A stretch of 64,000 bases of DNA from Arctopsyche grandis (GCF_051622035.1 NC_135356.1:12386079-12450078), one strand, 5' to 3'. Positions 21,807 through 33,042 are shown, counted from the stretch's first letter. Notes: a model not told the origin generated them from the sequence alone. Program-made: numbers and translations.

Positions 21807-23286
21807 CGGGGCTCGAAATGGACGGAAGCGTTGGGAGCGCTGCTACCTTTCGTGAAATCCAGAAACGTAGCGCTCCCTTTCGTGAAAAATTACAAAATTT
21901 CTGTTCCCTCTCGTAAATTTTGAAAAACAATGAAATTCAATAATTAATGCGGAAAACCATAACAAATAAAAATAAATACCAATATTGACAATATTGTTCG
22001 ACTATATATGTATATTAGGTTAAAAGTTTTTTTACATAACGATCAATTTGAGAAACCCTTACTTATCACACACAAATTTGTCAATCTACATACATATGTA
22101 TTATGGTCTGATAAATGGTATGATAAAATTACATTTATTTATATAATTTTAGCTATTTAGCTAATTAAAAAAAATATTCTTAATTACTTCACTCTAAAAT
22201 TTTATGTTTAACTTATATGTATGTACTGTCCCTCAAAGAGGTGTCTCCTTGCACCTCGCAAGAATGCATCCACGGTCTTAGAAGACCTGATGCACTCAGG
22301 GAGGGCATTGTACATGAGCACACCCCTGTGAAAAACACCCCCAGCTGTCTTCTTTTTCTTACTCTACTTACAACTAATTTGTCCTTATTTATACTATAAA
22401 AACTATGTATATCTCTATTCCTTTATTGTATAATCCTTAAAGTACTTAGGTAATAACTTATGATCTAACTTATAAACAAAAGACAATATACCAAGATTTA
22501 AACTAATACAAATACTCATCCATCCCAATTCACCTAACATACTTCTAATACTTTTTAATCTACCCACATTCAAAATACCTCTCATAGCTTTATTTTGTAT
22601 TTTTTGTATCATTCCTAAATCTTGGCCATTAAACATGCTAAGCACAGTGGCACAATAAACCACACGTGGTAATTACAATTGTATTATATACTAAAATTTT
22701 ACTTTTTCTGCTTAAAATATTTCTTAACCTACATAATACACCAACGTTTTTAGCCATTTTTTTAATGATGTATTCAACCTTAAAATTCAGTCTCGAGTCT
22801 ATGTGGATTATTTTATATTATCAACTATTTCAATAATTTTATCATCAATTCATTAAATACATTTTTATTATTCAACCACAACATTTTTGTTTTATTCACA
22901 TTCAACTTTAATTTATTTTCACACAACCAATCATTTACATAATTTAATTATTTTTTAAAATTTCAGACATTACATCAACATTTTTTCCTATGATATATAT
23001 TAATGTATCATCTGCAAACAGATATATTTTACATTTATTAACTATCCTAACAACTTCATTTATATATATTATATAAAGTTACGAGTAATCTATCACCCCC
23101 ATTAAATTAAGATTAACTTCTCCTTTAAATAATAGGTGTAATATCTTATTTTTGCTTAAGAAGTACTTATTGATAATAATAATAATAAAATTACGTAAGG
23201 TTATTATAGTACAATAAAAAAATCAAAAACATGATTTGAAAATTATCGAGCGCTCACATTCGTGAAAATGTTCATTTCGAGCTCTG
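21807..23286. mobile_element. hAT-like element (CRGRGCTCGAAATG ends) interrupted by a LINE
   Basis: Left end CGGGGCTCGAAATG, right end CATTTCGAGCTCTG; the inner arms also correspond (GGGAGCGCT and CGAGCGCTC, with CGTGAAAA nearby). Flanking octamers ATATGTAC and GTGTGTAC match at six of eight positions, as expected of an old hAT insertion. The middle (about 22210-23180) is a minus-strand LINE that inserted later. No hAT transposase remains. Confidence 0.65.
22210..23180 (-). pseudogene. Dead non-LTR retrotransposon (reverse transcriptase)
   Basis: On the minus strand the RT catalytic motif FADDT is encoded at 23004-23018 (LFADDTLIY). Next, after a frame change, comes NDWLCENKLKLNVNKTKM, and then a clean stretch (22663-22415) containing VYCATVLSMFNGQDLGMIQK, IQNKAMRGILNV and FVYKLDHKLLPKYFKDY, the RT thumb/C-terminal region. 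Several frameshifts and stops rule out activity. It is nested in the hAT-like element and belongs to the same lineage as the remnant at 1150-1425. Confidence 0.8.
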
Positions 23287-23289
23287 GTG

Positions 23290-25355
23290 TGTACCTATAC
23301 TAAGTGTAAATTTCGTTAACGATAAGAACTGGGATATTTATTTTCGTTAATTTCATTTTGTATCTGTTACTAATTCGTAAATCGTATAAAATAGACATGT
23401 ATTAACTGTAAAATGCTAGTTTATTGTTATTTAGTAATAGCTACCGTACTTATTTATAATAAAAATAGCGATAGATTCATTTTGGGTTTGAATCAGATAC
23501 ATCTTACTGAGATGAACCACAACAAAGAATACATAAATCAATACTAACCTAGACAAAATATTCCAGATTAAAATACTTAAAGCAATAATTATATACAGAT
23601 AAATGTAATGGTTATTCAATAAGAATCAACATTACATTCTTAATTTCAAATTAAAAATAATAATATATATAAATTATAAAATTGAATACAAGCATACTGT
23701 TGCAAACATATTGCTAAATTTAATGAGCTTACTTCTTACATAGTGCATAAAAGATGAACTTATCATCATATTACTTGGTCAGATCCTTTATGCAGAACTA
23801 TATTTGAATTGCAGATATCATTTGATAACAGCCACAGTGTTGTTGCAAATGAATTATGCATATTGTTTGACTCGGGCTTAAATAGACATTCAAAAATGCA
23901 GATTGTCTCGATTTTCCGAACTGAACGGAAGCCAATGCGAGATTTCAAGATTTCAAGAGATGTAAATTGTAGTCTACGAATTGAAAGTATCCATAGTTTT
24001 ACACATGTAGACGTGTATAATTCAATGTTCAATAAGTGTACATCCTAGAAATATTTCAATAATACAATTTAGTGTAACATCGTATCATTTGCTTTCGGAT
24101 CTTTCGTTTGCATCACGGAATAATTGCAATTATATAAAACGTGCATATATCTAGATGAAAAAATTCTATTTACATTAAGTGAAAATGTTTGTGCGAATAA
24201 ACAACTTAATTACTTTCAAACAAAATGTTAAGGTTTGCCGCAGACGTGGCAAAACGGGAATTAAAAACGGGAATCCACATAAATGCCCGTCTCGTTGAGT
24301 TCACATTTACTTCTAAAGAGTTCAAGTTGGTTGAATAACCAACAAGTTGAAAAGTTGCCGTTTGAGCTAAGGTTAATTAAAAATTTGTTTTTTTTTGTTC
24401 AACGTGAATGAATTGTGAAATTATTTATTTTAAATCGTCGATCCATTCTGGCTGTGATAACGAATGGGTACATTACCAATGTACAGGAATGTGTTATTTG
24501 CACTAATGTGTGTTATCACTAATTCCAGTTTTTTTTTAAATAATACAATATCTCTAATCTAATAACAAACAATTTCTTACATATAATACTTTTGTATAAT
24601 GCAATATTTTATTCAAAATATTTTATTCGTATGTCACGGGTTTTCTATGATATTCCCCATGATATTATGTGCTAGGTCACATTGACCTAGTACACGTCAA
24701 AAATTACAGGATTCCAATTTCATTCACACGTTGATAAAACCGCGATAAAATTACATATCCTTTTAAATAAATGTATTACTAATGACCTTTTATACAGCTG
24801 TTGGGTAATAGAGTGATATTAAATTGTTATGTACAATGCACTACATATGTACATAATATGACAGGGAAAAGGGATATGATAATAAAATTTATTTGTGATT
24901 TTGTTTAGACGGATATTCGAATATATGTATGTATGTATATATGTTTATTTTTGTTGTTTTGTTATGAAAACGTCATTACATAACATTCTGTATTTTCCAC
25001 AAATAAATTCTGAAAAATACAAAAAAATATTTTTATGACCCTTTTAATGTACTAAATCAGGAATAAATCAGGAATGGCGCAACTAGGCACGCGTGCCAAA
25101 GGTGGCACGTTCAAACATTTTTTTTACAATTTGCAATTTTGTCAGTTGTATGTAGAGCTTCGTCAAATAAATTCAAAAAAATATGCTTAATATGCTTAAA
25201 ATGTAGTTTTCTAATAAAAAAAATCAAAACAGAGAATTTTGTTTGCGGTCGCTTTGTCGTTGAATCTAATGTCGTGTAGATTAATGGTCGGCTGGATCTT
25301 TTGTCGTTGACTTACATACAGTCGTTGGATCTTTTGTCGTGGAACTGTTTTTTTT
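23290..25355. other. Gene-free AT-rich interval
   Basis: No supported gene. Two overlapping open frames on opposite strands (23766-24048) have no recognisable domain. A short less AT-rich patch at 24235-24310 has a repeated AACGGGAAT word. Confidence 0.35.
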
Positions 25356-25365
25356 TCTTAAACAA

Positions 25366-26135
25366 CACTGTTCGACAAATGACGACTTTTTTTTGTTTCA
25401 GAGACGAGATATAACTTTTCTTATATCATCTGCAAACGGATTCGTGTTTTGTGCGTTTACGCTGAAGGCGCGAGTGTGTGTCACTTCTCACAAATGTTGA
25501 AAAACTCTCATTGGCTGTAAGTACGATAACTCACTATGCTAGCGCTCTTTTCGTTGTATACTACTCTATACACCACTCTATATCGTTGTATACAATGACG
25601 CATATTACAGCGTACAATGTACAACACAACACAAATCCGAGCTCTACTAATATGAATTTTTTGCTCGTAAATTTACCGATTTTAAATTCAGCACACATCC
25701 AATAAACCCTTTTAAACGAAAACAACAAAATAGTGTGGCCAGAAAATTATTCTAATAAACATGTTTCAATAGAAAATACTCAATATAATATAGTATTAAC
25801 AGTGGAAAAAAATTCCAAGTGAGAATACGTGATTTTGACTTTTGATTTGAACTGGACGACTACTTAGAGAGATTTGAAAGCTGAAAATACTACAAATAAA
25901 AGATAAAATACCTGACTATAGATTCCAATATTCATATTGAACTGGAAATTAACAGATTTTGAGAAATTGACCGAACAGCACCAAGATATAGAAAAATCGC
26001 GCGATTTAAAAAACACATATATCTCCGAATCTCGAGCTAATCAACACTTTTTATTACCAGATTCGTGTTTACTGGGCATAGATCTATAAGAAAAGTCATA
26101 TCTCGTCTCTGAACCATTTTTCGTGTCGAACAGTG
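25366..26135. mobile_element. Long-TIR element with CACTGTTCGAC termini, copy 2 (inverted)
   Basis: Starts CACTGTTCGACAAATGACGAC and ends GTCGAACAGTG. The TIR inner part (CAGAGACGAGATATAAC against TCATATCTCGTCTCTGAACC) and the interior (GTTTCAATAGAAAA, GTTAGTATT-type, TGACTTTTGATTTGAAC) correspond to 7805-8570 reversed. Both copies lack coding capacity, so an autonomous partner must lie elsewhere. Confidence 0.7.
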
Positions 26136-26587
26136 TTGTACCCGATGAAATATCATCGTAGGGTGTTGGCATATTAAGTTATTAAAATAATATATTAATT
26201 AAAAGAAATGTGTCGGTCCTGTTAGATCTGCACGCGGTGGAATTTTCTTAAAATATCTTTTAAATAGATTTTTTAATATTCATAATTAATTGTTTAATAT
26301 GAAAAAAATGGTAAAAACTACCCACCTTCCTACATATAAACAATATGAAACACCGATAGAAAAATTATTTAATTAATTTAAAAAAAATTCCAATTCATGG
26401 CGGTACATTTTCAGAGATTTAGCGCATTTAGACATGGGTATCGAACAGTATATATACATAGAAGTTTTTTCTTTTGTTATTATTGTATATATGTAGTGGC
26501 TTAGCTGTGACGTACATGTCGAATCGAAGCGACTATTATAGTACGGCAAGCGTTATCTCAGACAGATAGACAGACAGAAAGAATAGC

Positions 26588-26720
<133 letters not shown>

Positions 26721-26856
26721 TATATGTATGTATATGATATCGAGCAAAGGGACTATTTTGTTAGATTTTTTTTTAAATAACCCTCCCCCCCTCGAAAAAT
26801 ATTGGAGGCCGGATTTTTAAAATAATATTTGACGGCCCTGCGCGGAACTGATAACT

Positions 26857-27169
26857 ATTCTTAGGTGGTGGAGCGTGCTTTTGGAACAAAAAATTGGGGT
26901 TTTGGGGCTATTTTCCAGTATAGAGGGCAAACTACAAAGTTAGAAAGCAAAAAAAAAGGTGCACCATAAAAATGAACAATTGTGCGCAGGATTACTATGT
27001 GCACATGATAACTAATTGTATTATACTGATAACTAGAGATAGGATTGTGCATTTTTATGGTGAACCTTTTTTTTTTTGCTCTCTAGCTTTGTAGTTTGCC
27101 CTCTTTCCTGGAAAATAGCCCCAAAACTCCCATTTTTTGTTCCAAAAGCACGCTCCACCGCCGAATACT
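26857..27169. mobile_element. Palindromic MITE (about 310 bp)
   Basis: Left arm GGTGGAGCGTGCTTTTGGAAC, GGGGCTATTTTCCAG, GGGCAAACTACAAAG is inverted at the right arm (CTTTGTAGTTTGCCC, CTGGAAAATAGCCCC, GTTCCAAAAGCACGCTCCACC). The arms are about 130 bases and almost meet. Related interior words (TCTAGCTTTGTA, AAAGCACGCTTCC) occur in the hAT-type MITE at 43415. No clear octamer duplication. Confidence 0.7.
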
Positions 27170-27890
27170 ACTGATATTGATTTTTACTGATATTGATTTT
27201 ATACGTTACTGATTTTTATTTTTTATTTTTTAATGTTTATTTTTTATTTTTTATTGTTTAAACTTTTCTTTTTCTTTCACCTACATACATTCATATATGC
27301 GAAAGTTTATAAAATAGTTTTTCTTATAATAATAATTTTTTGTTATCAATTTTGTACTTAATAAAACTGTAAATTTTCCTAAATAAAAAAAAATAACTAA
27401 GCTTCGGCACGACCCTGCGCACCATTGTTCATTTTTATAGTGAACCTTTTTTTTTTGCTCTCTAGCTTTGTACATGGTTTGCCCTCTTTCCTGAAAAATA
27501 GCCCCAAAATTCCCATTTTTTATTCCAAAAGCACTCGCCACCGCCGAATACTACTGATATTGATTTTATACGTTACTGATTTTTATTTTTTATTTTTTAT
27601 TTTTTATTGTTTAAACTTTTCTTTTTCTTTCACCTACATACATTCATATATGCGAAAGTTTATAAAATAGTTTTTCTTATAATAATAATTTTTTGTTATC
27701 AATTTTGTACTTAATAAAACTGTAAATTTTCCTAAATAAAAAAAAAATAACAAAGCTCCGGCCCGACCCTGCACACCATTGTACATTTTTATAGTGAACC
27801 ATTTTTTTTTTGCTCTCTAGCTTTGTAGTTGGCCCTCTTTCCTGGAAAATAGCCCCAAAACTCAAATTTTTTGTTCCAAAAGCACGCTCA
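27050..27890. repeat. Tandem array of MITE right arm plus AT-rich linker, 2.3 units
   Basis: Units begin CATTTTTATNGTGAACC at 27050, 27430 and 27784, so the unit lengths are 380 and 354 bases. Each unit holds the right arm of the 26857-27169 element followed by an AT-rich linker (TTTCACCTACATACATTCA, AAACTGTAAATTTTCC). The length difference comes from extra TTTTTATT and TGATATTGAT copies in the first unit. A local tandem amplification that captured half of a MITE. Confidence 0.85.
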
Positions 27891-28038
27891 CAGATAACAG
27901 CTTATCACATTTCCTTTGAAAGTTGTGTTGTGGTAACGTATATGTACGTACATATGTATGAGGTAAATTAACATGAGCGTGTGTTACTCATTGATGATAA
28001 GTTCACGGCGAGAGTGCACAAAGTTTGGTTCGGTGATT

Positions 28039-28352
28039 ACTAGTCAAATGTGAACCGGTCACACTAAAACTGGTCACACCCAAAAATTAAAATTGGTCGA
28101 ATTTTTGGCTGTGACCAGTTTTTCGTGACCAATTTTCGGGTGTGACCATTTTTCTCGTGACCAGCTTTAGTGTGAGGGGTGATCACGTGTGACCGATATA
28201 GAGCGACCGGTTGTCCTGTGACTGGTTCACATACATATGACTAGAGGTAGGATAACCAAGGTGCCGCTCATTGTTCCATTGTTGTAAATGCATTTACAAC
28301 ATTTGAACAATACGCGGCACCCTCTGGGTCCGGGCTTTACATGTGACTAGTA
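28039..28352. mobile_element. Fold-back element full of GTGACC words, split by a MITE
   Basis: Inverted ends TACTAGTCAAATGTGAACC (from 28039) and GGTTCAC...TGACTAGTA are recovered when the MITE at 28242-28339 is removed. Between them GGTCAC/GTGACC occurs seven times perfectly, with three variants. It lies about 350-650 bases upstream of the forkhead start codon. The ends favour a mobile element; the repeated GGTCA half-site and TCACACC words could also act as transcription-factor sites. Confidence 0.5.
28242..28339. mobile_element. Palindromic hAT-type MITE, short copy (nested)
   Basis: Begins TAGAGGTAGGATAACC and ends GGGTCCGGGCTTTA. Flanking octamers CATATGAC (28234-28241) and CATGTGAC (28340-28347) differ at one base. 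It lacks the central module of longer copies, so the two GTTGTAAATGC arms abut. It is inserted in the GTGACC fold-back element, close to the forkhead promoter. Confidence 0.8.
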
Positions 28353-28369
28353 GTCCGTTTAGCCAAAGT

Positions 28370-28689
28370 TTCGTCGACGAAAGCACAGACAGATAATGAA
28401 GATGCGTCGTGGGAGGAGTGAAGCTTGAGCACGCCTACGGAGCGTTGTGATTGGTCGAGGAGCGCGTTGGCGTCCCACCCCACTCTCTAGAGGTGCGGCT
28501 CATGGTAGAGCTTGGTGAAGGAGAAGTACTCTGGCTTATAAGCCGAGCGCGCTTCGCCACACATGTTTGTATATGTTTACGCGCCGCGCCGACGCGTATT
28601 AATTATTTGAAGTGAGAGCGGCGAGCTCAATGTAAATGTTTACCGCCGCGTCGGCTCCATAACAATTACATTATAAAACCCGACGCGAT
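28370..28689 (+). promoter_or_regulatory. GC-rich promoter and 5' leader of the forkhead gene
   Basis: GC content rises abruptly here. Motifs in order: an inverted CCAAT box GATTGG (28449-28454), a CCCACCCC KLF/Sp1-type site (28474-28481) and a TATA-like TTATAA (28537-28542), which would place initiation near 28568. Two perfect forkhead-type TGTTTAC sites lie in the presumed leader (28574-28580 and 28637-28643). The start site is inferred, not observed. Confidence 0.55.
28630..28662 (+). promoter_or_regulatory. Two minimal upstream ORFs in the leader
   Basis: An ATG followed at once by TAA (28630-28635) precedes a second upstream ATG (28636) that encodes eight residues (MFTAASAP) and stops at TAA 28660-28662. 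Both are in frame with the main start, and the second stop closes the main frame upstream, which fixes translation at 28690 or 28693. Start-stop elements can hold ribosomes; any effect here depends on the true 5' end of the mRNA. Confidence 0.5.
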
Positions 28690-29518
28690 ATGATGAAGAG
28701 CGGCGGTGGAGAGAGCGCATTCGACGAGGCGCCACTCGCCGAGCTGGCCAAGAAGGCCGGAGGCTGCCCCTCGGCTGCACCCCTAAACGACCTGGTGAAG
28801 AAGGTGAGTGGAGCCAGGCGGCAGGAGAAGCCTCCATACTCCTACATAGCCCTCATAGTCATGGCCATACAGCACTCGCCCACGAAGCGGCTCACCCTAA
28901 GCGAGATCTACTCCTTCCTGCAGCAGCGCTTCGCCTTCTTCAGGGGCTCGTACCAGGGGTGGAAGAACTCGGTCCGGCACAATCTGTCCCTGAACGATTG
29001 CTTCATCAAACTCCCGAAAGGGTTGGGACGACCCGGAAAGGGCCACTACTGGACCGTCGACCCGGCTTCGGAGCTCATGTTCGAGGAGGGTTCTTTCAGG
29101 CGCAGACCGCGCGGCTTCAGACGCAAGTGCCAAGCTTTGAAGCCCCAGTTTGGACCTCAGGGAAACTACTTCGGCGGGGGGTCTTCTGGAGCTTCTGGAG
29201 TGCTCGGGAGCGTGCAGCCGCCCACGTCTTTGTACGATCATCAGCCTTTGGCGCCGCAGGGTCAGGACTATTCCGCCTGTTCGTATGGACCCCCTCAGTC
29301 TCAGATGATGCCCTATCTGCAGCCCGTGTACGAGTATGGGGGTGGAGGCTCTCCGATGGGGTTGTACGGGTCTTGCGGCGGGGAAAGGGAGTGGTCCTCG
29401 GCTCAGCCGTGCATGAAGCCCTCTTTGAGCCCCATCGGCGAACAGCCCTCCAGAGATGCCACACCGCCCCACGTGGACAACTACATCAACTACCACTACA
29501 ACATGGCCAACGATCAAG
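28690..29518 (+). CDS. bin: FoxF-type forkhead transcription factor (biniou orthologue), exon 1
   Basis: Encodes residues 1-276 of a nuclear DNA-binding transcription factor; in Drosophila biniou, and in vertebrates FOXF1/2, this family specifies visceral mesoderm. The forkhead domain spans about residues 47-140: [15 protein letters not shown] opens it, the recognition helix [15 protein letters not shown] is at 91-105, and the wing includes [13 protein letters not shown]. The tail [19 protein letters not shown] (residues 134-152) is diagnostic of FoxF rather than other Fox classes. A Gly/Ser/Pro/Tyr-rich region follows. The start is either of two adjacent ATGs, with an in-frame stop at 28660. 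The exon ends at CAAG|GTAAAA, one base into a codon. The open frame continues only seven codons into the intron. The N-terminus before the domain is short (46 residues). Confidence 0.95.
28804..28809 (+). promoter_or_regulatory. Perfect but probably unused splice-donor match inside exon 1
   Basis: AAG|GTGAGT at 28801-28809 is an ideal match to the 5' splice-site consensus, just before the forkhead domain codons. The reading frame runs through it without a break into [16 protein letters not shown], so the full-length form does not use it. If it were used, the message would lose the DNA-binding domain. Confidence 0.35.
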
Positions 29519-29539
29519 GTAAAAAATGTGATTTTATAT

Positions 29540-31970
29540 AACGGATGAACGGTGGTGAACGTTTAAATTGTCAAAAATACAAATTGTTTAGTTTCGTTTG
29601 AAAATTTAATTAATATATCTAATTTTCTTATAATTGATTCCACAAAATACGAAAAGGTTAAAATCATTTGAGAACATATAACACAGCAAATTTGTACAGA
29701 ATGGAACAATTTTCATAAAAGTTTGAACAATTAAAAATGATGCGTGATTCAGCCATACAATATTTTAAAAATACATATGTACTAATTACATATAACCTAA
29801 AATTTAATATTATAAATATCATATTCCTCTCAATTTTCTCTCTTTTTTATTGCATCGTTTAATTTATGAATATAATTTTAAATCTACTATTTTAAAAAGT
29901 TGTTCATTATCACATTTTATATAAAAATTATATATTATTGTTCTATTTTTGTTATTTGAAAACTAGCTTGATCATTTTATTGGTTATGTACAAAACAGTT
30001 TAAAAGTTCACCGCGAATATTTTATTGAATTACTTAACCACAATTTACACAGGTATGATAATTAACACTTATTATAGACGATAAATGAATTATTTTTAAT
30101 ATTAATCAATGATACATATTTCCGAGCGACAAGAAAACGTACATATTGCTTCAAAAAGAAAATGATATTTCAAGTTATTGTTTTTAATTCGTACACCTGA
30201 ATTGTTTGGCAAATTTTATTTATTCGTATTCACTCGCCGATTATCGCAAAATAAATATTTTGCCTCCGTTCGATGTGTTGATTACAATATCAAAACTTTT
30301 ATTTGTTTAACCTAAACAAATATTTATATTTTGTCTTGTGCTTATTTGGGCCGTTAAGAGCCTTTTCAATAACATATTATATGTAACGTTACCTCAAGTG
30401 GATAAGTGGATTATGACATGAAATAATATTGAAATCGGTATTAATGTTCACATAAAATTGATCTGTTAGATTATCATAGCTAATAACGAGTGATTTTGAA
30501 TGGTTCTAATATTTTCCAATTAGCTTGCGGTTAAAAATGATATTTTTATTTCGGACTATTTCAACATTTTCGATATTTTACATTTTACTGTTTGTTTTTC
30601 ATAAAACATACATACAGACATAATGTTTAATTTTGTTGATCGCACTTTTGCAAAAACTTCCGATTGGCAACTTAAATATTTACAAAGTAAGACTAATTGA
30701 GAAGAGATGTTTTAGTAATACGACACGTCTATGCCAAAGCATTTCATCAAAATATTTACTCTATAATAAGAACGACTATTGAATTATTGGCACAATTTCT
30801 GATGCAAAAATTAGTAGTAGAAGTGTATGCACATACATACATATGCTCTATTGTCAGAATAGTAGAATGACGCGTCATTCAAACGTCAATTTCATTGTAT
30901 TCATCTCAGAAAACATTGTCTTAAGATTGGACGATTTGACAGTTTGACTTGTCCGGATAAATGAATTCATGCATTTTTCATACAAAACTACTGCTCTCCG
31001 TGAGAAGTACATATGTAGTTATCGATATTGGAATTTATTTTAAATTAATTGAAATATTGAATTATTTCAATGAAATTATGTATGTTCATATAACATATGA
31101 ATGGTCAAATAATAAAAAAAATGTTAGAAAGAAAGTTAATAAAATATGCAATCATAATAAATGTTTTCAATCATAAAACATCAAGTATAAATGCATCGAC
31201 ATTCGACCCTTCATTGATTAAAATGAATTTGCAATATTTTTAAAAACCATTTTAGCGAGAAATTAACAAAGAAAAGCGATACGTTTAGACCACCCGAGTC
31301 GCATTTTTTTCATGGGTAAAAATTAGATCTTACAGAATAGATAAATAGTAATTCTAGCAAGTAGTGGTTTCCATCAAAAATTATTTCAATCAAATAAGTC
31401 CATTACTCATTAAATTTATGAAGAATTTTTATTCCATTTGTAAAATATATTTGTAGTAAGTTTACATATTTTTAATTTCGGGACCTTTGTATGTATATAT
31501 ATGTATAATATATAGTCAAATTTTTTCCCACTCTATTGATTCTAAATGTCTAAAATATTGATAGTAACTTTTTAAACATCAACCACACGAAATGTTTTGG
31601 TACTCGATTACATAGACAAATTTGTATGGGGTTAAAATTTTAGAAAAGTTAATTGATTAACTTATTTTATTGGTTTAGTGATCATTTTCGATATCTTTTA
31701 ATGTATATAAATTTGGGATTGATTATTTTGCAAATTAGTATGGAAAAGAGTCTATTCTTTCTAAAAAATATAAAAAAAAGTTGCCTTATTAATAACGAAA
31801 ATAAAAAATATGTAAAAATTAAATGATATCCATAATTTTTTTTCAATCCGCTATTATTTTAATCAAACTAAATTTGATGACGAATGTTCATTGTAATGTT
31901 CATTGACATTTTACAATAAAAAAGGACATATTATTATAATATAAAACAAACAATATTATATTTAAACAAA
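29540..31970. other. Proximal intron, gene-free and largely repeat-free
   Basis: AT-rich sequence without a recognisable transposon, tandem repeat or coding frame. Compared with the rest of the window it is strikingly clear of the mobile families listed here, which could reflect constraint next to the first exon. Confidence 0.4.
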
Positions 31971-31979
31971 TGTGCAATT

Positions 31980-33042
31980 ATGAGCTATGGACGTGCACAT
32001 TCACTCTATTGTCACGGATATTCCATTAGATCCGTCTTGTTGAAGCGTGTGGAATCTATTGTCGATTTGGGTATCACTTTTGATCCTCAGCTCACCTTTC
32101 ACAACCATATCAAAAAAGTCGCTGACGTTTCCTTTCGTCGACTTGGATTTGTTTTGAGATATGCAAGATTATTCTCCAATCCTTTGTCTTCTCGCTTGCT
32201 TTTCAATTCGCTTGTGAGAAGTAAGCTAGAGTATAATGCGATTGTGTGGAATCCGCATGAAGCAAATTACTCTCTGATGATTGAGAAAGTGCAAAAAGCA
32301 TTTCTTCGTTTCCTATATAGGAAAGAATATGGGTATTACCCATATCTCTACCCCACTCCTTTCCTTTTGGGCATGCTTGGGTATAATTCCCTTGAACTTC
32401 GGAGAAACTTCTCATTAATTCGTTTCGTTCTCCTGCTCTTACGTGGTAATACGTCATGCCCGTTGTTGCTGGAGCAGTTGGGGCTTTATGTCCCTATTCA
32501 CTATGTGCGTGGTAGACATCATCATTTGCTGGCTGTACCTCCTGCCCGCACAGTCCTTTTTCGAATGGCTCCTATTCCAAGAGCTATCCGACTTCTTAAT
32601 GAAATCGTTGCTGCCGAGACTGAATGTGATATTTTCCACCTTAGTGAGCGTAAATTGTCGGAAATTACTCTAACCCATTTATCTGGTAGTCTGCGCTCAT
32701 CATTGTTTTCATGATTGATTGTGATTTATGAGTGAAATTTTGATTAACTCTCTTCCATTTGGGCCTTACAGGGATGTTTTGTATTTGTAGTTGTTTCTTA
32801 CATATTTATTGAAACTGGCTGTAGGTGCAAGGCATTCCTTATGCTATATTTTATTTGATATTTTTACTTTATCTGTTATTATAAATGCTATTTTTAATGT
32901 ATGTATGGATGTATTTATGTTTATGTTTAATTGTTATTTTGTTTTTTTTTCTTTTTTGTGTTATATTTTTTGACCATTGTGGCGCTTTAGGAATTCCTGT
33001 TATGCCACAATGGTCTGTTTAAAATAAATAAATAAATAAAAT
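31980..33042 (+). pseudogene. 5'-truncated LINE with intact RT C-terminal frame
   Basis: An open frame of 244 codons (31980-32714) covers the end of ORF2: VDLGITFDPQLTFHNHIKK, then LVRSKLEYNAIVWNP, then IEKVQKAFLRFLYRK, as in Jockey/I-type non-LTR elements. It lacks the catalytic FADD part because of 5' truncation. The 3' UTR ends in a stem-loop (ACCATTGTGGC ... GCCACAATGGT) and a (TAAA)n tail. The uninterrupted frame indicates a fairly recent insertion. Other copies: 16290-16613 and 41036-41812. Confidence 0.85.

Noticed and set aside
28897..29522. Long open frames on both strands overlapping the forkhead exon (206, 187 and 115 codons)
   Set aside because: They are GC-driven shadows of the real coding frame; only the 28690 frame has a known domain.
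29519..29541. Single-exon reading of the forkhead gene ending at 29541
   Set aside because: It would add seven AT-rich codons after a perfect donor, while a matching downstream exon supplies a plausible FoxF-like C-terminus.
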